Assembly: GCA_943332615.1 (NCBI GenBank)
Contig: CALQQB010000002.1
Span: forward strand, 167,245-231,244
Reading direction: 5' to 3'
Source of the DNA: Phenylobacterium deserti
GTDB taxonomy: Bacteria; Pseudomonadota; Alphaproteobacteria; Caulobacterales; Caulobacteraceae
DNA: 64,000 nt
Below the pieces are notes generated by a model. It was not told where the DNA came from. It made no database searches and saw only the letters and a program-made list of their open reading frames with translations. This document shows, piece after piece, positions 17,552-27,613 of the stretch (positions are counted from its first letter, which is position 1; the number at the start of each line of letters is the position of its first letter). Made by a program: the position numbers and the translations under genes.

Positions 17552-18100
17552 CTAGGCGAGTTGGCGGCGGCGCGTGCGCAAGGCCGCGCCGGCCGCACCG
17601 AAGCCCAGGATCATCAGGCCCCAGGTCGCGGGCTCGGGAACCGCCAGCGTCGCGCTCAGCGTGCCATGAACGTCCAGGCCGCCCGGCGCGCCATAGGTGT
17701 AGAGTTGGGCGTCGGTGTCGCTGTTCATCCACAGGTTATAGTTGCCGCTCACCGTGCTGAAGAGAACGCCCCCGGTGTCGAAGGTTCGCGGGCCAAGCGC
17801 GAACAGCACGTTGTCATAGTTGAAGCCGCAGCAGGACCCGATGAACGGCTGGCTCAGATTGGCAATCAGGCCCGTGATCGCGTCAGAGCTCGGGTTGCCA
17901 TTGACGGTCCCGCTGATCCCCGTGATGTCGTAGCCGCCGACGGCGTTCAGCACGTCGGCCGTCGTGATCGTCCCGGTGACGCTGTAGGTCGAGCTGGCGT
18001 CCAGGAAGTTGATCAGATAGGTCGCCGCCTACGTCGGCGCGGCCGCGAGCGCCAGAGCGCCGGCCGCCAGTATCCCCGAAAGGATCGAAACGCGCTTCAT
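17552..18100 (-). pseudogene. PEP-CTERM sorting-domain protein interrupted by an amber codon
   Basis: From ATG 18100 the frame reads a perfect signal peptide (MKRVSILSGILAAGALALAA) and then APT, a TAG at 18029-18031 (codon 24), and continues in frame for about 158 residues. It ends in the PEP-CTERM motif VPEPATWGLMILGFGAAGAA plus an Arg-rich tail. Such proteins are exported and processed by exosortase. With the stop, only a signal peptide would be made. The remaining ORF could restart at ATG 17953 but would lack a signal peptide. This is either a true nonsense mutation or a sequencing error. Function of the secreted domain is unknown. Confidence 0.75.
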
Positions 18101-18295
18101 TTTACTATCCCCATGCATGACGCTACCCGTCATTCCCGCTCAACCTATGGATAAAGGTGATCGCTGGCTACCGACCTGAGCGAGCATTCGAATCCCTCCT
18201 GGGGCGAATCTGCGTCGCGCCGCAAACACCGGCCGGGGCGGCGCCATTACCTCCCAGGTCATGGACGCGCATCGACCGCCCGCTAAGGTCGGCCC

Positions 18296-19102
18296 ATGAC
18301 CACGCCCCACAAGCCCGTCGGCGACCATCTGCGCGCGTGGCGGATGCGCCGGCGGATGAGCCAGATGGACCTCGCCCTGGAGGCCGAGATCTCCACGCGG
18401 CACCTGAGCTTCCTGGAGACCGGGCGGGCGCGGCCCAGCCGCGAGATGGTGCTGCTGCTGGCCGAACAGCTGGAGGTGCCGCTCCGCGACCGCAATGTGA
18501 TCCTGGTGGCGGCCGGCTTCGCCCCGGTGTTCGCCGAACGCAGCCTGGACGACCCGGGCATGGCCGCGGCGCGCCGTGCGGTGGATGTGATCCTGGCGGC
18601 GCACGAACCCTACCCCGCCCTGGTGGTGGACCTGCGCTGGAACCTGGTGGCGGCCAATGCGGCGGTGGCGCCGATGCTAGAGGGGGTCGACCCGGCGCTG
18701 CTTGCGGCGCCGCTGAACGTCATCCGCCTGTCGCTGCATCCCCGGGGCCTGGCCTCGCGGATCGCCAACCTCGGCGAATGGCACGCCCACGTTCTGGAGC
18801 GGCTGCGCCGACAGGCCGAGCTCACCGCCGACCCGGGCCTGATCGCGCTGATCGAGGAGATCCGCGGCTATCCGAAGCCGCCGGCCCCCGACCGCCGTCC
18901 CGAGGACTACGGAGGCGTCGCGATTCCGTTCCAGCTGATGGTCGGCGACCAGATGCTGTCGCTGTTCGGGACCACCACAGTGTTCGGCACGCCCGTGGAC
19001 ATCACCCTGTCGGAACTCACTCTCGAAACCTTCTTCCCCGCCGACCCCGCCACCGCCGAAGCGCTGAGGCTGGCGCACGAGGCGCGACGGGCGGCTCCCT
19101 AG
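18296..19102 (+). CDS. XRE-family regulator with MmyB-like ligand-binding domain
   Basis: A 268-residue regulator. The helix-turn-helix lies at residues 8-62 (LRAWRMRRRMSQMDLALEAEIS followed by TRHLSFLETGRARPS). The C-terminal region (about 100-265) fits the MmyB-like PAS-type ligand-binding domain, with LVVDLRWNLVAANAA near its start. Such regulators usually control adjacent genes in response to a small hydrophobic ligand, but targets here are unknown. The stop overlaps that of the convergent DUF3574 gene. Confidence 0.85.
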   Translation: MTTPHKPVGDHLRAWRMRRRMSQMDLALEAEISTRHLSFLETGRARPSREMVLLLAEQLEVPLRDRNVILVAAGFAPVFAERSLDDPGMAAARRAVDVILAAHEPYPALVVDLRWNLVAANAAVAPMLEGVDPALLAAPLNVIRLSLHPRGLASRIANLGEWHAHVLERLRRQAELTADPGLIALIEEIRGYPKPPAPDRRPEDYGGVAIPFQLMVGDQMLSLFGTTTVFGTPVDITLSELTLETFFPADPATAEALRLAHEARRAAP

Positions 19103-19500
19103 AGCCCCACGCAAGCCGGCGGCGGCATCACCACCAGACTCTCCTGCTTAAACCGGGCGCGGTAGGCGGTCCGCACTGCCTCGACCTTGATCATCGGATC
19201 GCCCCTGGCCGGCAGCACGATCAGCACCACCTTGGCCGCCTCGCGGATCAACTGGTTGTCGGCGCCCTTCCACTGGCCGCCGCCGTCCATGACGGTGACA
19301 CCGTCCGGGAACCGGGGCGTAACCTCCACGGCCACGAAGCGTCGCAGATCCTGCTCGTTCAGCCGGGCCGGGGCCTTCGCGCCCAGGAACAGCTGGGCGG
19401 TGCGCAGCTGGGTCTGGCCGACCGGACAGGCCAGCTTCGCAGGCGCCGAGGCGCAGCCGGCCAGCGAGAGCGCGACGATTAGAGCCCCCGCCCGCGTCAC
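19099..19500 (-). CDS. DUF3574 lipoprotein
   Basis: A 133-residue predicted lipoprotein: short signal sequence [16 protein letters not shown] with lipobox LAGC. The mature part ([28 protein letters not shown]) fits DUF3574, a small secreted family of unknown function. The GTG start at 19500 overlaps the TGA of the upstream isovaleryl-CoA dehydrogenase gene (GTGA), implying translational coupling. Confidence 0.8.
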   Translation of the reverse strand: MTRAGALIVALSLAGCASAPAKLACPVGQTQLRTAQLFLGAKAPARLNEQDLRRFVAVEVTPRFPDGVTVMDGGGQWKGADNQLIREAAKVVLIVLPARGDPMIKVEAVRTAYRARFKQESLVVMPPPACVGL

Positions 19501-20663
19501 CCCCCCACAAGCTCCCGTCCGATCAGGAACCGCCGGATCTCATTGGTGCCGGCGCCGATGTCATAAAGCTTGGCGTCGCGCAGCAGGCGCTCCACCGGAT
19601 AGTCCTTGGTGTAGCCCGCGCCGCCCAGGGCCTGGATCGCCTCCAGCGACACCTTCACCGCGTTCTCGCTGGCCATCAGGATCGCGCCCGCAGCGTCGAA
19701 CCGGGTGGTCTTGCCGGCGTCGCAGGCCCTGGCCACGGCGTAGACATAGGCACGGGCCGAGTTCAGGGCGACGTACATGTCGGCCACCTTGCCCTGCATC
19801 AGCTGGAACGAGCCGATCGCCTGGCCGAACTGCCGGCGCTCGCGCACATAGGGCAGCACCACATCCAGGCAGGCCTGCATGATGCCCAGCGCCCCGCCGG
19901 CCAGCACGGCGCGCTCGTAGTCCAGGCCGCTCATTAGAACGCCGACGCCCCCGTTCTCAGGGCCCATAACGTTCTCTTCCGGCACCTCGCAGTCCTCGAA
20001 CACCAGCTCCCCGGTGTCGGAGCCGCGCATGCCCATCTTGTCCAGCTTCTGGCTGACCTTAAAACCCTTGAAGTCCTTCTCGATCAGGAAGGCGCTGATG
20101 CCCCGCGACGCCGCCTCGGGGCTGGTCTTGGCGTAGACCACCAGCGTGTCGGCGTGCGGCGCGTTGGTGATCCAGAACTTCGTGCCGTTCAGCACATATC
20201 GATCACCGCGCTTCTCGGCCTTCAGGCGCATCGACACGACGTCGGAGCCGCTGCCGGCCTCGCTCATGGCCAAGGCGCCGACATGCTCGCCACTGATCAG
20301 CTTGGGCAGGTAGCGAGCCTTCTGCTCAGCCGAGCCCCAGCGCCGGAGCTGGTTCACGCAAAGATTGGAGTGGGCGCCGTAGCTCAGGCCCACCGAGGCG
20401 GAGGCGCGGGACACCTCCTCCATGGCCACCACATGCTCCAGGTAGCCCAGGCCCAGCCCGCCGTCGGCCTCGGAGACCGTAATACCGTGCAGGCCCAGCT
20501 CGCCCATCTGCGGCCAGAGCTGGCGGGGAAATTCATTGGTGGCGTCGATCTCGGCGGCCAGCGGCGCGATCCGGTCGGCGGCAAAGCGCGCGGTGGTCTC
20601 ACGGATGGCGTCGGCGGCCTCGCCGAGGCCGAAATCCATGCTGGGGCCGTGGTTCGGGATCAT
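19497..20663 (-). CDS. ivd: isovaleryl-CoA dehydrogenase
   Basis: A 388-residue acyl-CoA dehydrogenase that oxidises isovaleryl-CoA to 3-methylcrotonyl-CoA in leucine breakdown. It has the FAD-binding segments [15 protein letters not shown] and [17 protein letters not shown], and the C-terminal signature [19 protein letters not shown]. The Glu in [14 protein letters not shown], at the position of the catalytic base specific to isovaleryl-CoA dehydrogenases, separates it from other acyl-CoA dehydrogenases. The start is placed at ATG 20663 (MIPNHGPS); ATG 20640 (MDFGLGEA) is an alternative. The frame upstream is open only because it runs through a palindromic repeat. Confidence 0.92.
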   Translation of the reverse strand: MIPNHGPSMDFGLGEAADAIRETTARFAADRIAPLAAEIDATNEFPRQLWPQMGELGLHGITVSEADGGLGLGYLEHVVAMEEVSRASASVGLSYGAHSNLCVNQLRRWGSAEQKARYLPKLISGEHVGALAMSEAGSGSDVVSMRLKAEKRGDRYVLNGTKFWITNAPHADTLVVYAKTSPEAASRGISAFLIEKDFKGFKVSQKLDKMGMRGSDTGELVFEDCEVPEENVMGPENGGVGVLMSGLDYERAVLAGGALGIMQACLDVVLPYVRERRQFGQAIGSFQLMQGKVADMYVALNSARAYVYAVARACDAGKTTRFDAAGAILMASENAVKVSLEAIQALGGAGYTKDYPVERLLRDAKLYDIGAGTNEIRRFLIGRELVGG

Positions 20664-20732
20664 CCCCGCGAGGTAGCACAGCCAGCCGCGCGTCGCGAGA
20701 GACGGCGGCCGTATGCCGCCCGTCTCCCCTCC

Positions 20733-20857
20733 CCCGACTGTCCCGGCAAAGGCCGGGGTCCAGATCGCAACCGCCGTGGCGGACTGGAGGATGGCCGCGC
20801 AGGCGAGCCCACCTCCGCGCCATCCCACCTGGTTCCCGGGGTTCGCCGGGACGGTCG
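20733..20857 (+). repeat. dispersed palindromic element, copy 1
   Basis: About 125 bp bounded by inverted ends (GTCCCGGCAAAGGCCGGG and CCCGGGGTTCGCCGGGAC). The interior, from CCAGATCGCAACCGCCG through GGCGGACTGGAGGATGGCCG, recurs closely at 30769-30894. It sits between ivd and spmX. It looks like a REP/MITE-like intergenic element, with no coding capacity of its own. Confidence 0.8.
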
Positions 20858-20939
20858 GAGGTTCGTTGAGCAGGTCGAGGAACAGCGTGGGTTCGTCGTC
20901 CGAGCCCCGGCCTTCATCCGAACCCCGGCCTTCGCAGCC

Positions 20940-22223
20940 TCAGTCCTGCTCGATCTCGCGACCCAGCCGCTGCAGCAGCCGGAAGACGGCGACGACGAAG
21001 AAGGTCACCCCCGCCAGCCCGGCCGGCAAGGCCACGAACACCGGCGTGGTTCCGCCGCCGAATGGCGCGACCTGGGCGCTCATGCCCCAGACGATACCGA
21101 AGCCGAAGAAGGCCAGGCCGAACAGAGCCAGCAGCAGGTCCCAAACCACCGACAGTTCGCGCTTGCGCGGCGCGGGTCGGGTGCGGGCGGGAATGAAGGC
21201 GGCCGCCGCGATCTCGACATTGACGCGCGGGCTTGCGCGATCCCAGGCCGGCGCGCTGGCGAACGGCGCCTGGGGGATGTCGAGTTCGGCGTCGATGGCG
21301 GCCTCTTCGGCAGCCGGCGCGGCAGAGGCGGCGATGGGTTCGAGGGCAGCCTCGGGTTCGGGTTCGGACGCCGGCTCGGGGTCCAGCTCCGGTTCCAGCT
21401 CGGCCGGCGTGGTGATCGGCGGCGCGAAGTCGACCTGCGAACGGGCGTCTTCCAGCCCCGCCTCGACGTCCGGCTCGACAATGACCTCCGGGGCGCAAAA
21501 CTCCGGCTCCTCGCCAGGCTCCACGAACAGGCGGGCGAGGCGGTCTGCGACCGCCTCCGCCGCGGCCGCCGCGGCCGTGACCGCTGCGGGCGCGGGTTCC
21601 GGCTCGGCGACCGGGCCCAGCTCCACGATGTGCTCGCGCCGGGCCGTGACCCGCTCGCCGACCATCGAGATCTGCACCTCCACCGGTCGGCGCATCGGCA
21701 CCAGGTCCAGCGCGTCCAGGTCGATCACCGGGCGCAGCAGCGGCGACGGCGCGGCGATCCGCACCCCGTCGTCAGGCATCAGGAACAGCGCCTTCTCAGC
21801 GGCACGGCGGCGGACCAAAGCGTCGATGACGATCCGCTCACCCTCGAAGTCGGCCTTGCGCCACAGCTCCATGGCGCAGGCGGCCTGCACCGCAGCCCCG
21901 GAGTTCAGGCGCTTCAGCACCTGGCTGCGGCGGAAATTGTCGGTTCCGATGTTGAAGGCAAAGCACGTGAGCGCGTCGAACTGGTTCTGGCCGATCGGCG
22001 CCAGGGTGTTCTCGTTCACCGCGTGCTGCACGGAGATCAGGTCGTAGACCAGCAGCGCCTCGGCGTCGGTCTCACAAACCTCAGCCCCGTCGCGGGCCGT
22101 CAGCGTATGGCCATAGCCTATCGTCCAGCGGCCATCCGGCAGCTGGGCGGCTTGTCGGCGGTACCCCTCGAACTGTTTGATCAGCTCGATGGCGGCCCGC
22201 GAGACGCGATGACGCGACAGCAT
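20940..22223 (-). CDS. spmX: SpmX-type polar muramidase-like localisation protein
   Basis: A 427-residue protein. Residues 1-150 are a GH24 phage-lysozyme fold (IELIKQFEGYRR, LPDGRWTIGYGHTL), with the catalytic Glu at position 19 when ATG 22223 is the start. About 200 residues of acidic Pro/Ala/Glu-rich, probably disordered linker follow, then two transmembrane helices (WDLLLALFGLAFFGFGIVW and FVALPAGLAGVTFFVVAVF). Order and size match Caulobacter SpmX, which marks the stalked pole and recruits the kinase DivJ. A TTG four codons upstream is less likely. A sigma-54-like promoter precedes it. Alternative: a prophage endolysin, disfavoured by the linker and membrane anchor. Confidence 0.92.
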   Translation of the reverse strand: MLSRHRVSRAAIELIKQFEGYRRQAAQLPDGRWTIGYGHTLTARDGAEVCETDAEALLVYDLISVQHAVNENTLAPIGQNQFDALTCFAFNIGTDNFRRSQVLKRLNSGAAVQAACAMELWRKADFEGERIVIDALVRRRAAEKALFLMPDDGVRIAAPSPLLRPVIDLDALDLVPMRRPVEVQISMVGERVTARREHIVELGPVAEPEPAPAAVTAAAAAAEAVADRLARLFVEPGEEPEFCAPEVIVEPDVEAGLEDARSQVDFAPPITTPAELEPELDPEPASEPEPEAALEPIAASAAPAAEEAAIDAELDIPQAPFASAPAWDRASPRVNVEIAAAAFIPARTRPAPRKRELSVVWDLLLALFGLAFFGFGIVWGMSAQVAPFGGGTTPVFVALPAGLAGVTFFVVAVFRLLQRLGREIEQD

Positions 22224-22270
22224 GGCCCGTCCCAAAACAGTTCAGGCGAAAGACGCCCTTTGACGCCCCC

Positions 22271-22287
22271 ACGCAAACCTGACGCCA
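22271..22287 (-). promoter_or_regulatory. sigma-54-like promoter of spmX
   Basis: On the minus strand TGGCGTCAGGTTTGCG has the invariant GG-N10-GC spacing of -24/-12 promoters, with TGGC and TTTGC half-sites. It begins two bases past the mgtE stop and predicts a start near 22261, about 38 nt before the spmX ATG. In Caulobacter spmX is activated by TacA with sigma-54, so the placement is meaningful. Confidence 0.65.
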
Positions 22288-22288
22288 G

Positions 22289-23716
22289 TTACAACAGGAT
22301 GAGGGCGGCGATGCCCAAAAGTGCAAGGAATCCGAAGAAATCAGTCATAAAGGTTACAACGACCGACGATGAAACCGCCGGGTCGCGGCCCATCCGGTCC
22401 AGCAGGATCGGGGCCACGATGCCCGCCAGCGCGGCCACGAACATGTTGGCCACCACAGCCAGCGCCACGCAGAGCGACAGCCTGGGATCGCGCCACCAGA
22501 TGTAGGTCCCGATGCCCAGCATCAGGCCGACCGCCCCGCCATTGAACAGGCCCACCGTCAATTCCCGCCCGACGATACGCATGGCGTTGTGAGCGTTCAG
22601 TTCCTTGCTGGCGATCGCCCGAACGGCCACGGTGAGCGCCTGGGTCCCGGCGTTACCGCCCAGGGACGAGACGATCGGCATCAGGATCGCCAATGCCACA
22701 AGCTTGGCGATCTCTTCCTGGAAGGCGCCGATCACGGTCACCGCCACGGCCTCGGTCACAAGATTGATCAGCAGCCAGGGCAGGCGCGAGCGGATGATCC
22801 CGGCGATGCCGGCGTCGCGGCCGGCGTCGCTCACCCCGGCCAGGGCCAGGATGTCTTCCTCGCTCTCGTCCTGGATGACGCCGACGATGTCATCGACGGT
22901 GATCTGGCCCACCAGCCGGCCGCCGGCATCGACCACCGGGGCAGAGATCAGGTGGTACTTGTCGAAGATGTAGGCGACCTCTTCCTGATCGAGGTCGACG
23001 GTGATCTCGTTCACCGGCTCCATGATCTGGGCCAGCGGTGTCTGCGGGCCGACCCGCAGCAGTTGGCTGACCGGCACGGCCCCGACCGGCTTGTAGGCCG
23101 GGTCCACCACATAGATGTCGAAGAACAGCTCCGGCAGATCTTCGGCCTCGCGGCGGAAATGGTCGATGGCCTGGCCGGCGGTCCAGAACTGCGGCGCGGC
23201 GACAACCTCGCGCTGCATGAGGCGGCCGGCCGTCTCGTCCTCGTAGGCCAGCGAGCTCTCGATCGCCGCCCGCTCCTGCTCGGGGATCGCGGCCATGACC
23301 TCGGCGCGCTTGTCGTCCTCAAGGTCATCGACAACATCGGCGGCGTCGTCGCTCTCCATCTCGCCTATGGCCTTGGCCAGGGTGGCGGACGGGACGTACT
23401 CCAGCACGTCCTCGCGGATTTCGCTGTCCAGCTCGGACAGGATCTCGGCCAGGGTCTGCGGGTCGAGGTGAGGGATCAACTCCTCGCGATCGCTGGCCGA
23501 CAGGAAACCCATCAGGTCGGCGACATCGGCCGGGTGCAGCGCGCTCAGCAGCGCCCGCAGGCGCTCCGCGTCGCCCCGGTCCAGGGCGTCGGCTACGTCG
23601 GAGACGAAGGCCGGATTGAGCGCGTAGTCATCGTCCAGGGCGAGGTCTTCGAGGTCTTCCTCGACTTCGGCAGGCCGGTCAGCAAGCTCGGCGAGGTCGT
23701 CCGTTTCGCGGCTCAT
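22289..23716 (-). CDS. mgtE: MgtE magnesium transporter
   Basis: A 475-residue Mg2+ channel. An acidic N-terminal stretch (about 35 residues) precedes the superhelical N domain (LLSALHPADVADLMGFLSAS), two CBS domains (around VAAPQF to IMEPVNEITVDLDQEEVAYIF and the following QITVDDIVGVIQDE), and five C-terminal membrane helices. Together these form the Mg-sensing gate and pore of the homodimer. ATG 23716 has a GGAGG six bases upstream. It lies downstream of tRNA-Leu, separated by a strong nested hairpin; the same-strand spmX follows. Confidence 0.95.
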   Translation of the reverse strand: MSRETDDLAELADRPAEVEEDLEDLALDDDYALNPAFVSDVADALDRGDAERLRALLSALHPADVADLMGFLSASDREELIPHLDPQTLAEILSELDSEIREDVLEYVPSATLAKAIGEMESDDAADVVDDLEDDKRAEVMAAIPEQERAAIESSLAYEDETAGRLMQREVVAAPQFWTAGQAIDHFRREAEDLPELFFDIYVVDPAYKPVGAVPVSQLLRVGPQTPLAQIMEPVNEITVDLDQEEVAYIFDKYHLISAPVVDAGGRLVGQITVDDIVGVIQDESEEDILALAGVSDAGRDAGIAGIIRSRLPWLLINLVTEAVAVTVIGAFQEEIAKLVALAILMPIVSSLGGNAGTQALTVAVRAIASKELNAHNAMRIVGRELTVGLFNGGAVGLMLGIGTYIWWRDPRLSLCVALAVVANMFVAALAGIVAPILLDRMGRDPAVSSSVVVTFMTDFFGFLALLGIAALILL

Positions 23717-23806
23717 GCGGACCTCCCAGGGACGATGCTCGGACGGCTTTGCTCGTTCTCCGAGCAACCGGGAATCGCCGGTCGCTCACGATTCTTCCTA
23801 AAGGAT

Positions 23807-23855
23807 AGCCCATTCGTCGCGCCGTGGTTGATCCAACCGTCGCGACGAATGGGCT
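23807..23855 (-). terminator. nested long hairpin between tRNA-Leu and mgtE
   Basis: Perfect 15-bp arms AGCCCATTCGTCGCG (23807-23821) and CGCGACGAATGGGCT (23841-23855) enclose a second stem GGTTG/CAACC with loop ATC. It lies 20 bp downstream of the tRNA on the same strand and before mgtE. It may end the tRNA transcript or act in the mgtE leader. The following bases ATCCTTTAGG give only a short U-run. Confidence 0.65.
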
Positions 23856-23875
23856 GGGTTGAGACCCTGGTTCAC

Positions 23876-23960
23876 TGGTGCGGTCGAGAAGACTCGAACT
23901 TCCACGGGTTGCCCCACAGCGACCTCAACGCTGCGCGTCTACCAATTCCGCCACGACCGC
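23876..23960 (-). tRNA. tRNA-Leu (anticodon GAG)
   Basis: The minus strand reads acceptor GCGGTCG paired with CGACCGC, discriminator A and an encoded CCA at 23876-23878. The D-arm has the AATTGGTAGAC pattern. The anticodon stem CAGCG/CGCTG encloses the loop TTGAGGT, giving anticodon GAG. A long variable arm and the T-arm loop TTCGAGT complete a class II tRNA, as expected for leucine. Confidence 0.95.
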
Positions 23961-24034
23961 CCGTGGTGAGGCGCGGCAGGTAGCAAACCCCGCCCGCTTA
24001 CTCAAGTGTCCCCTTGCCTCCGGCAAGAATGAGA

Positions 24035-24289
24035 CTAGCTGGCCCCGCCGGCCATGTAGTCATAGACGTTGGCCGCGCGGGTCACTTCGATGGAGATGCG
24101 TTCGTCGTTGATCTGGATTTCGCCGCGGGCCACCGGGTGGTTGTTGGCCAGAATCCAGACTTCGTCGTTGACCGAGGTGTCCAGCGGGATAACGGCGCCG
24201 CGACCCATGCGCAGCAGCTGCGCCATGGGCAGGGTGGCGCGCCCGAGCACCACCTGGATTTCAACGTTGACGGCCTTGACCTGACTCAC
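24035..24289 (-). CDS. FliN/SpoA-domain protein (flagellar motor switch-like)
   Basis: An 84-residue SpoA (surface presentation of antigens) domain. VNVEIQVVLGRATLPMAQLLRM, AVIPLDTSVNDEVWILAN and VARGEIQINDERISIEVT follow the FliN/YscQ pattern of the flagellar C-ring or type III cytoplasmic ring. GTG 24289 is chosen as the domain begins there; ATG 24328 would add 13 residues without homology. No other flagellar gene is in the window, so it is an isolated FliN-like gene. Whether it is the main FliN or a second copy cannot be told. Confidence 0.8.
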   Translation of the reverse strand: MSQVKAVNVEIQVVLGRATLPMAQLLRMGRGAVIPLDTSVNDEVWILANNHPVARGEIQINDERISIEVTRAANVYDYMAGGAS

Positions 24290-24353
24290 TCGGTAACCCC
24301 GAAACACCGAAGGCTTTGCATATCGCATCGCCGAGCCCCACATTTGCGCGCAC

Positions 24354-25075
24354 ATGCTTGAGAGCCCGTTAAGCGCCCGCGCCGAAGCGCCGTTCGGCCG
24401 CGCCGATGAAGTTCCGGCCGGCTGGGCGGTGTCGCGCGGGCTGGTGGACTATCCGGCCGCCGTGGCGGCGATGGAGGCGCGCGCGGCGGCCATCGCCGAG
24501 GGGCGGGCCGGTGAGTTGGTCTGGCTGCTGGAACATCCGCCACTCTACACAGGCGGCGTCTCGGCTAAGCCCGGCGACCTGCTGGACGCCGGCCGGTTCC
24601 CGGTGTTCGCCAGTGGGCGCGGCGGGCAGTACACCTACCATGGCCCCGGCCAGCGCGTGGCCTACGTCATGCTCGACCTGACGCGCCGCCAGCGCGACGT
24701 GCGCGCCTTCGTCGCGGCCCTGGAGGCCTGGGTGATCGGCGCGCTGGGTCGGTTCAACGTCACCGGCGAAGTGCGTCCGGGCCGGGTCGGCGTCTGGGTG
24801 GAGCGCCGCACACCGGGGTTCGCCCCCACCGAGGACAAGATCGCCGCGATCGGCGTCAAGCTGCGCCGCTGGGTCTCGTTCCACGGGATCTCACTGAACG
24901 TCGAGCCCGACCTCAGCCACTTCGGCGGCATCGTCCCCTGCGGCGTCACCGAACACGGCGTGACGAGCCTGGTAGATCTGGGGTTGCCCGTGACCATGGA
25001 TGAGGCGGACGCGGCGCTGCGCGCCAGCTTCGCGGCGGTGTTCGGGGCGGTGGAGGACGCGGAGCCCCCTCTCCG

Positions 25076-25079
<4 letters not shown>
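24354..25079 (+). CDS. lipB: octanoyltransferase LipB
   Basis: A 241-residue lipoyl(octanoyl) transferase that moves octanoate from ACP to lipoyl domains of 2-oxoacid dehydrogenases. Signature [12 protein letters not shown], catalytic Lys in [17 protein letters not shown] and catalytic Cys in GGIVPCGV are all present. The first 25 residues are less conserved. The start is divergent from the FliN-like gene (64 bp gap), and the stop overlaps that of the convergent pccA. Confidence 0.95.
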
Positions 25080-27049
<1,970 letters not shown>

Positions 27050-27100
27050 GCCAGCCCTTACGACTTCCGCTGCAGCCGGAGGGACCTTAGATTGGCGACC

Positions 27101-27613
27101 ATGAGCACGCCAGAAGTCTCCCCCCCAAAGGTTTCCCCCTCAGGGTTCTCCCTCTCGCCGCCTGACGCTGAGGAACGCAAGCACCTCGAAGCCGACCTTA
27201 CCCGCGCGGAGGCCGAGGTGCTGCTGCACCACGGCACCGAGGCTGCGTTCTGCGGCGGCCTGCTCGATCAGAAGGACACCGGCGTCTACTGCTGCCGGCT
27301 CTGCGCGCTGCCGCTGTTCCAGCACCGCACCAAGTTCGAGAGCGGCACCGGCTGGCCCTCATTCTGGGCGCCGATCGACGAGGCGCATGTGCGGGCGGTG
27401 AAGGACGTCAGCTACGGGATGGTCCGCATCGAGACCCGCTGCGCCCGCTGCGACAGCCACCAGGGCCACGTCTTCCCCGACGGCCCGCCGCCCACGCGGC
27501 TGCGCTACTGCATCAACTCGGTGTCGCTGGAGTTCGTGGCCGATGGCGCGCCGCTCCGCGACCCGCTGGCGCGCGGCGACAACCGAGCGATGGCGCCCCT
27601 CGGCAGCGGATGA
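27101..27613 (+). CDS. msrB: peptide-methionine (R)-S-oxide reductase MsrB
   Basis: A 170-residue enzyme that reduces methionine-R-sulfoxide. Two CxxC pairs (CCRLC and CARC) bind structural zinc, KFESGTGWPSFW is the family signature, and RYCINSVSLEF carries the catalytic Cys. ATG 27101 is chosen. The first 30 residues are Ser/Pro-rich without a signal peptide, so it is probably cytoplasmic. Its last 109 bp overlap, antisense, the C-terminal coding region of the ion-channel-like gene. Confidence 0.93.
   Translation: MSTPEVSPPKVSPSGFSLSPPDAEERKHLEADLTRAEAEVLLHHGTEAAFCGGLLDQKDTGVYCCRLCALPLFQHRTKFESGTGWPSFWAPIDEAHVRAVKDVSYGMVRIETRCARCDSHQGHVFPDGPPPTRLRYCINSVSLEFVADGAPLRDPLARGDNRAMAPLGSG

Noticed and set aside
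20664..20828. 55-codon N-terminal extension of isovaleryl-CoA dehydrogenase
   Set aside because: The extra sequence is encoded by the dispersed repeat and has the AFAGT-type peptide seen from such repeats; the acyl-CoA dehydrogenase family starts near MDFGLGE.
20940..22223. Prophage endolysin
   Set aside because: The GH24 domain alone suggests phage lysis, but the acidic linker, two C-terminal membrane helices and sigma-54-like promoter match SpmX, and no phage genes surround it.
20154..22505. Open frame of 783 codons antisense to ivd and spmX
   Set aside because: Both opposite genes have strong family motifs; this frame has none and passes through a palindromic repeat.
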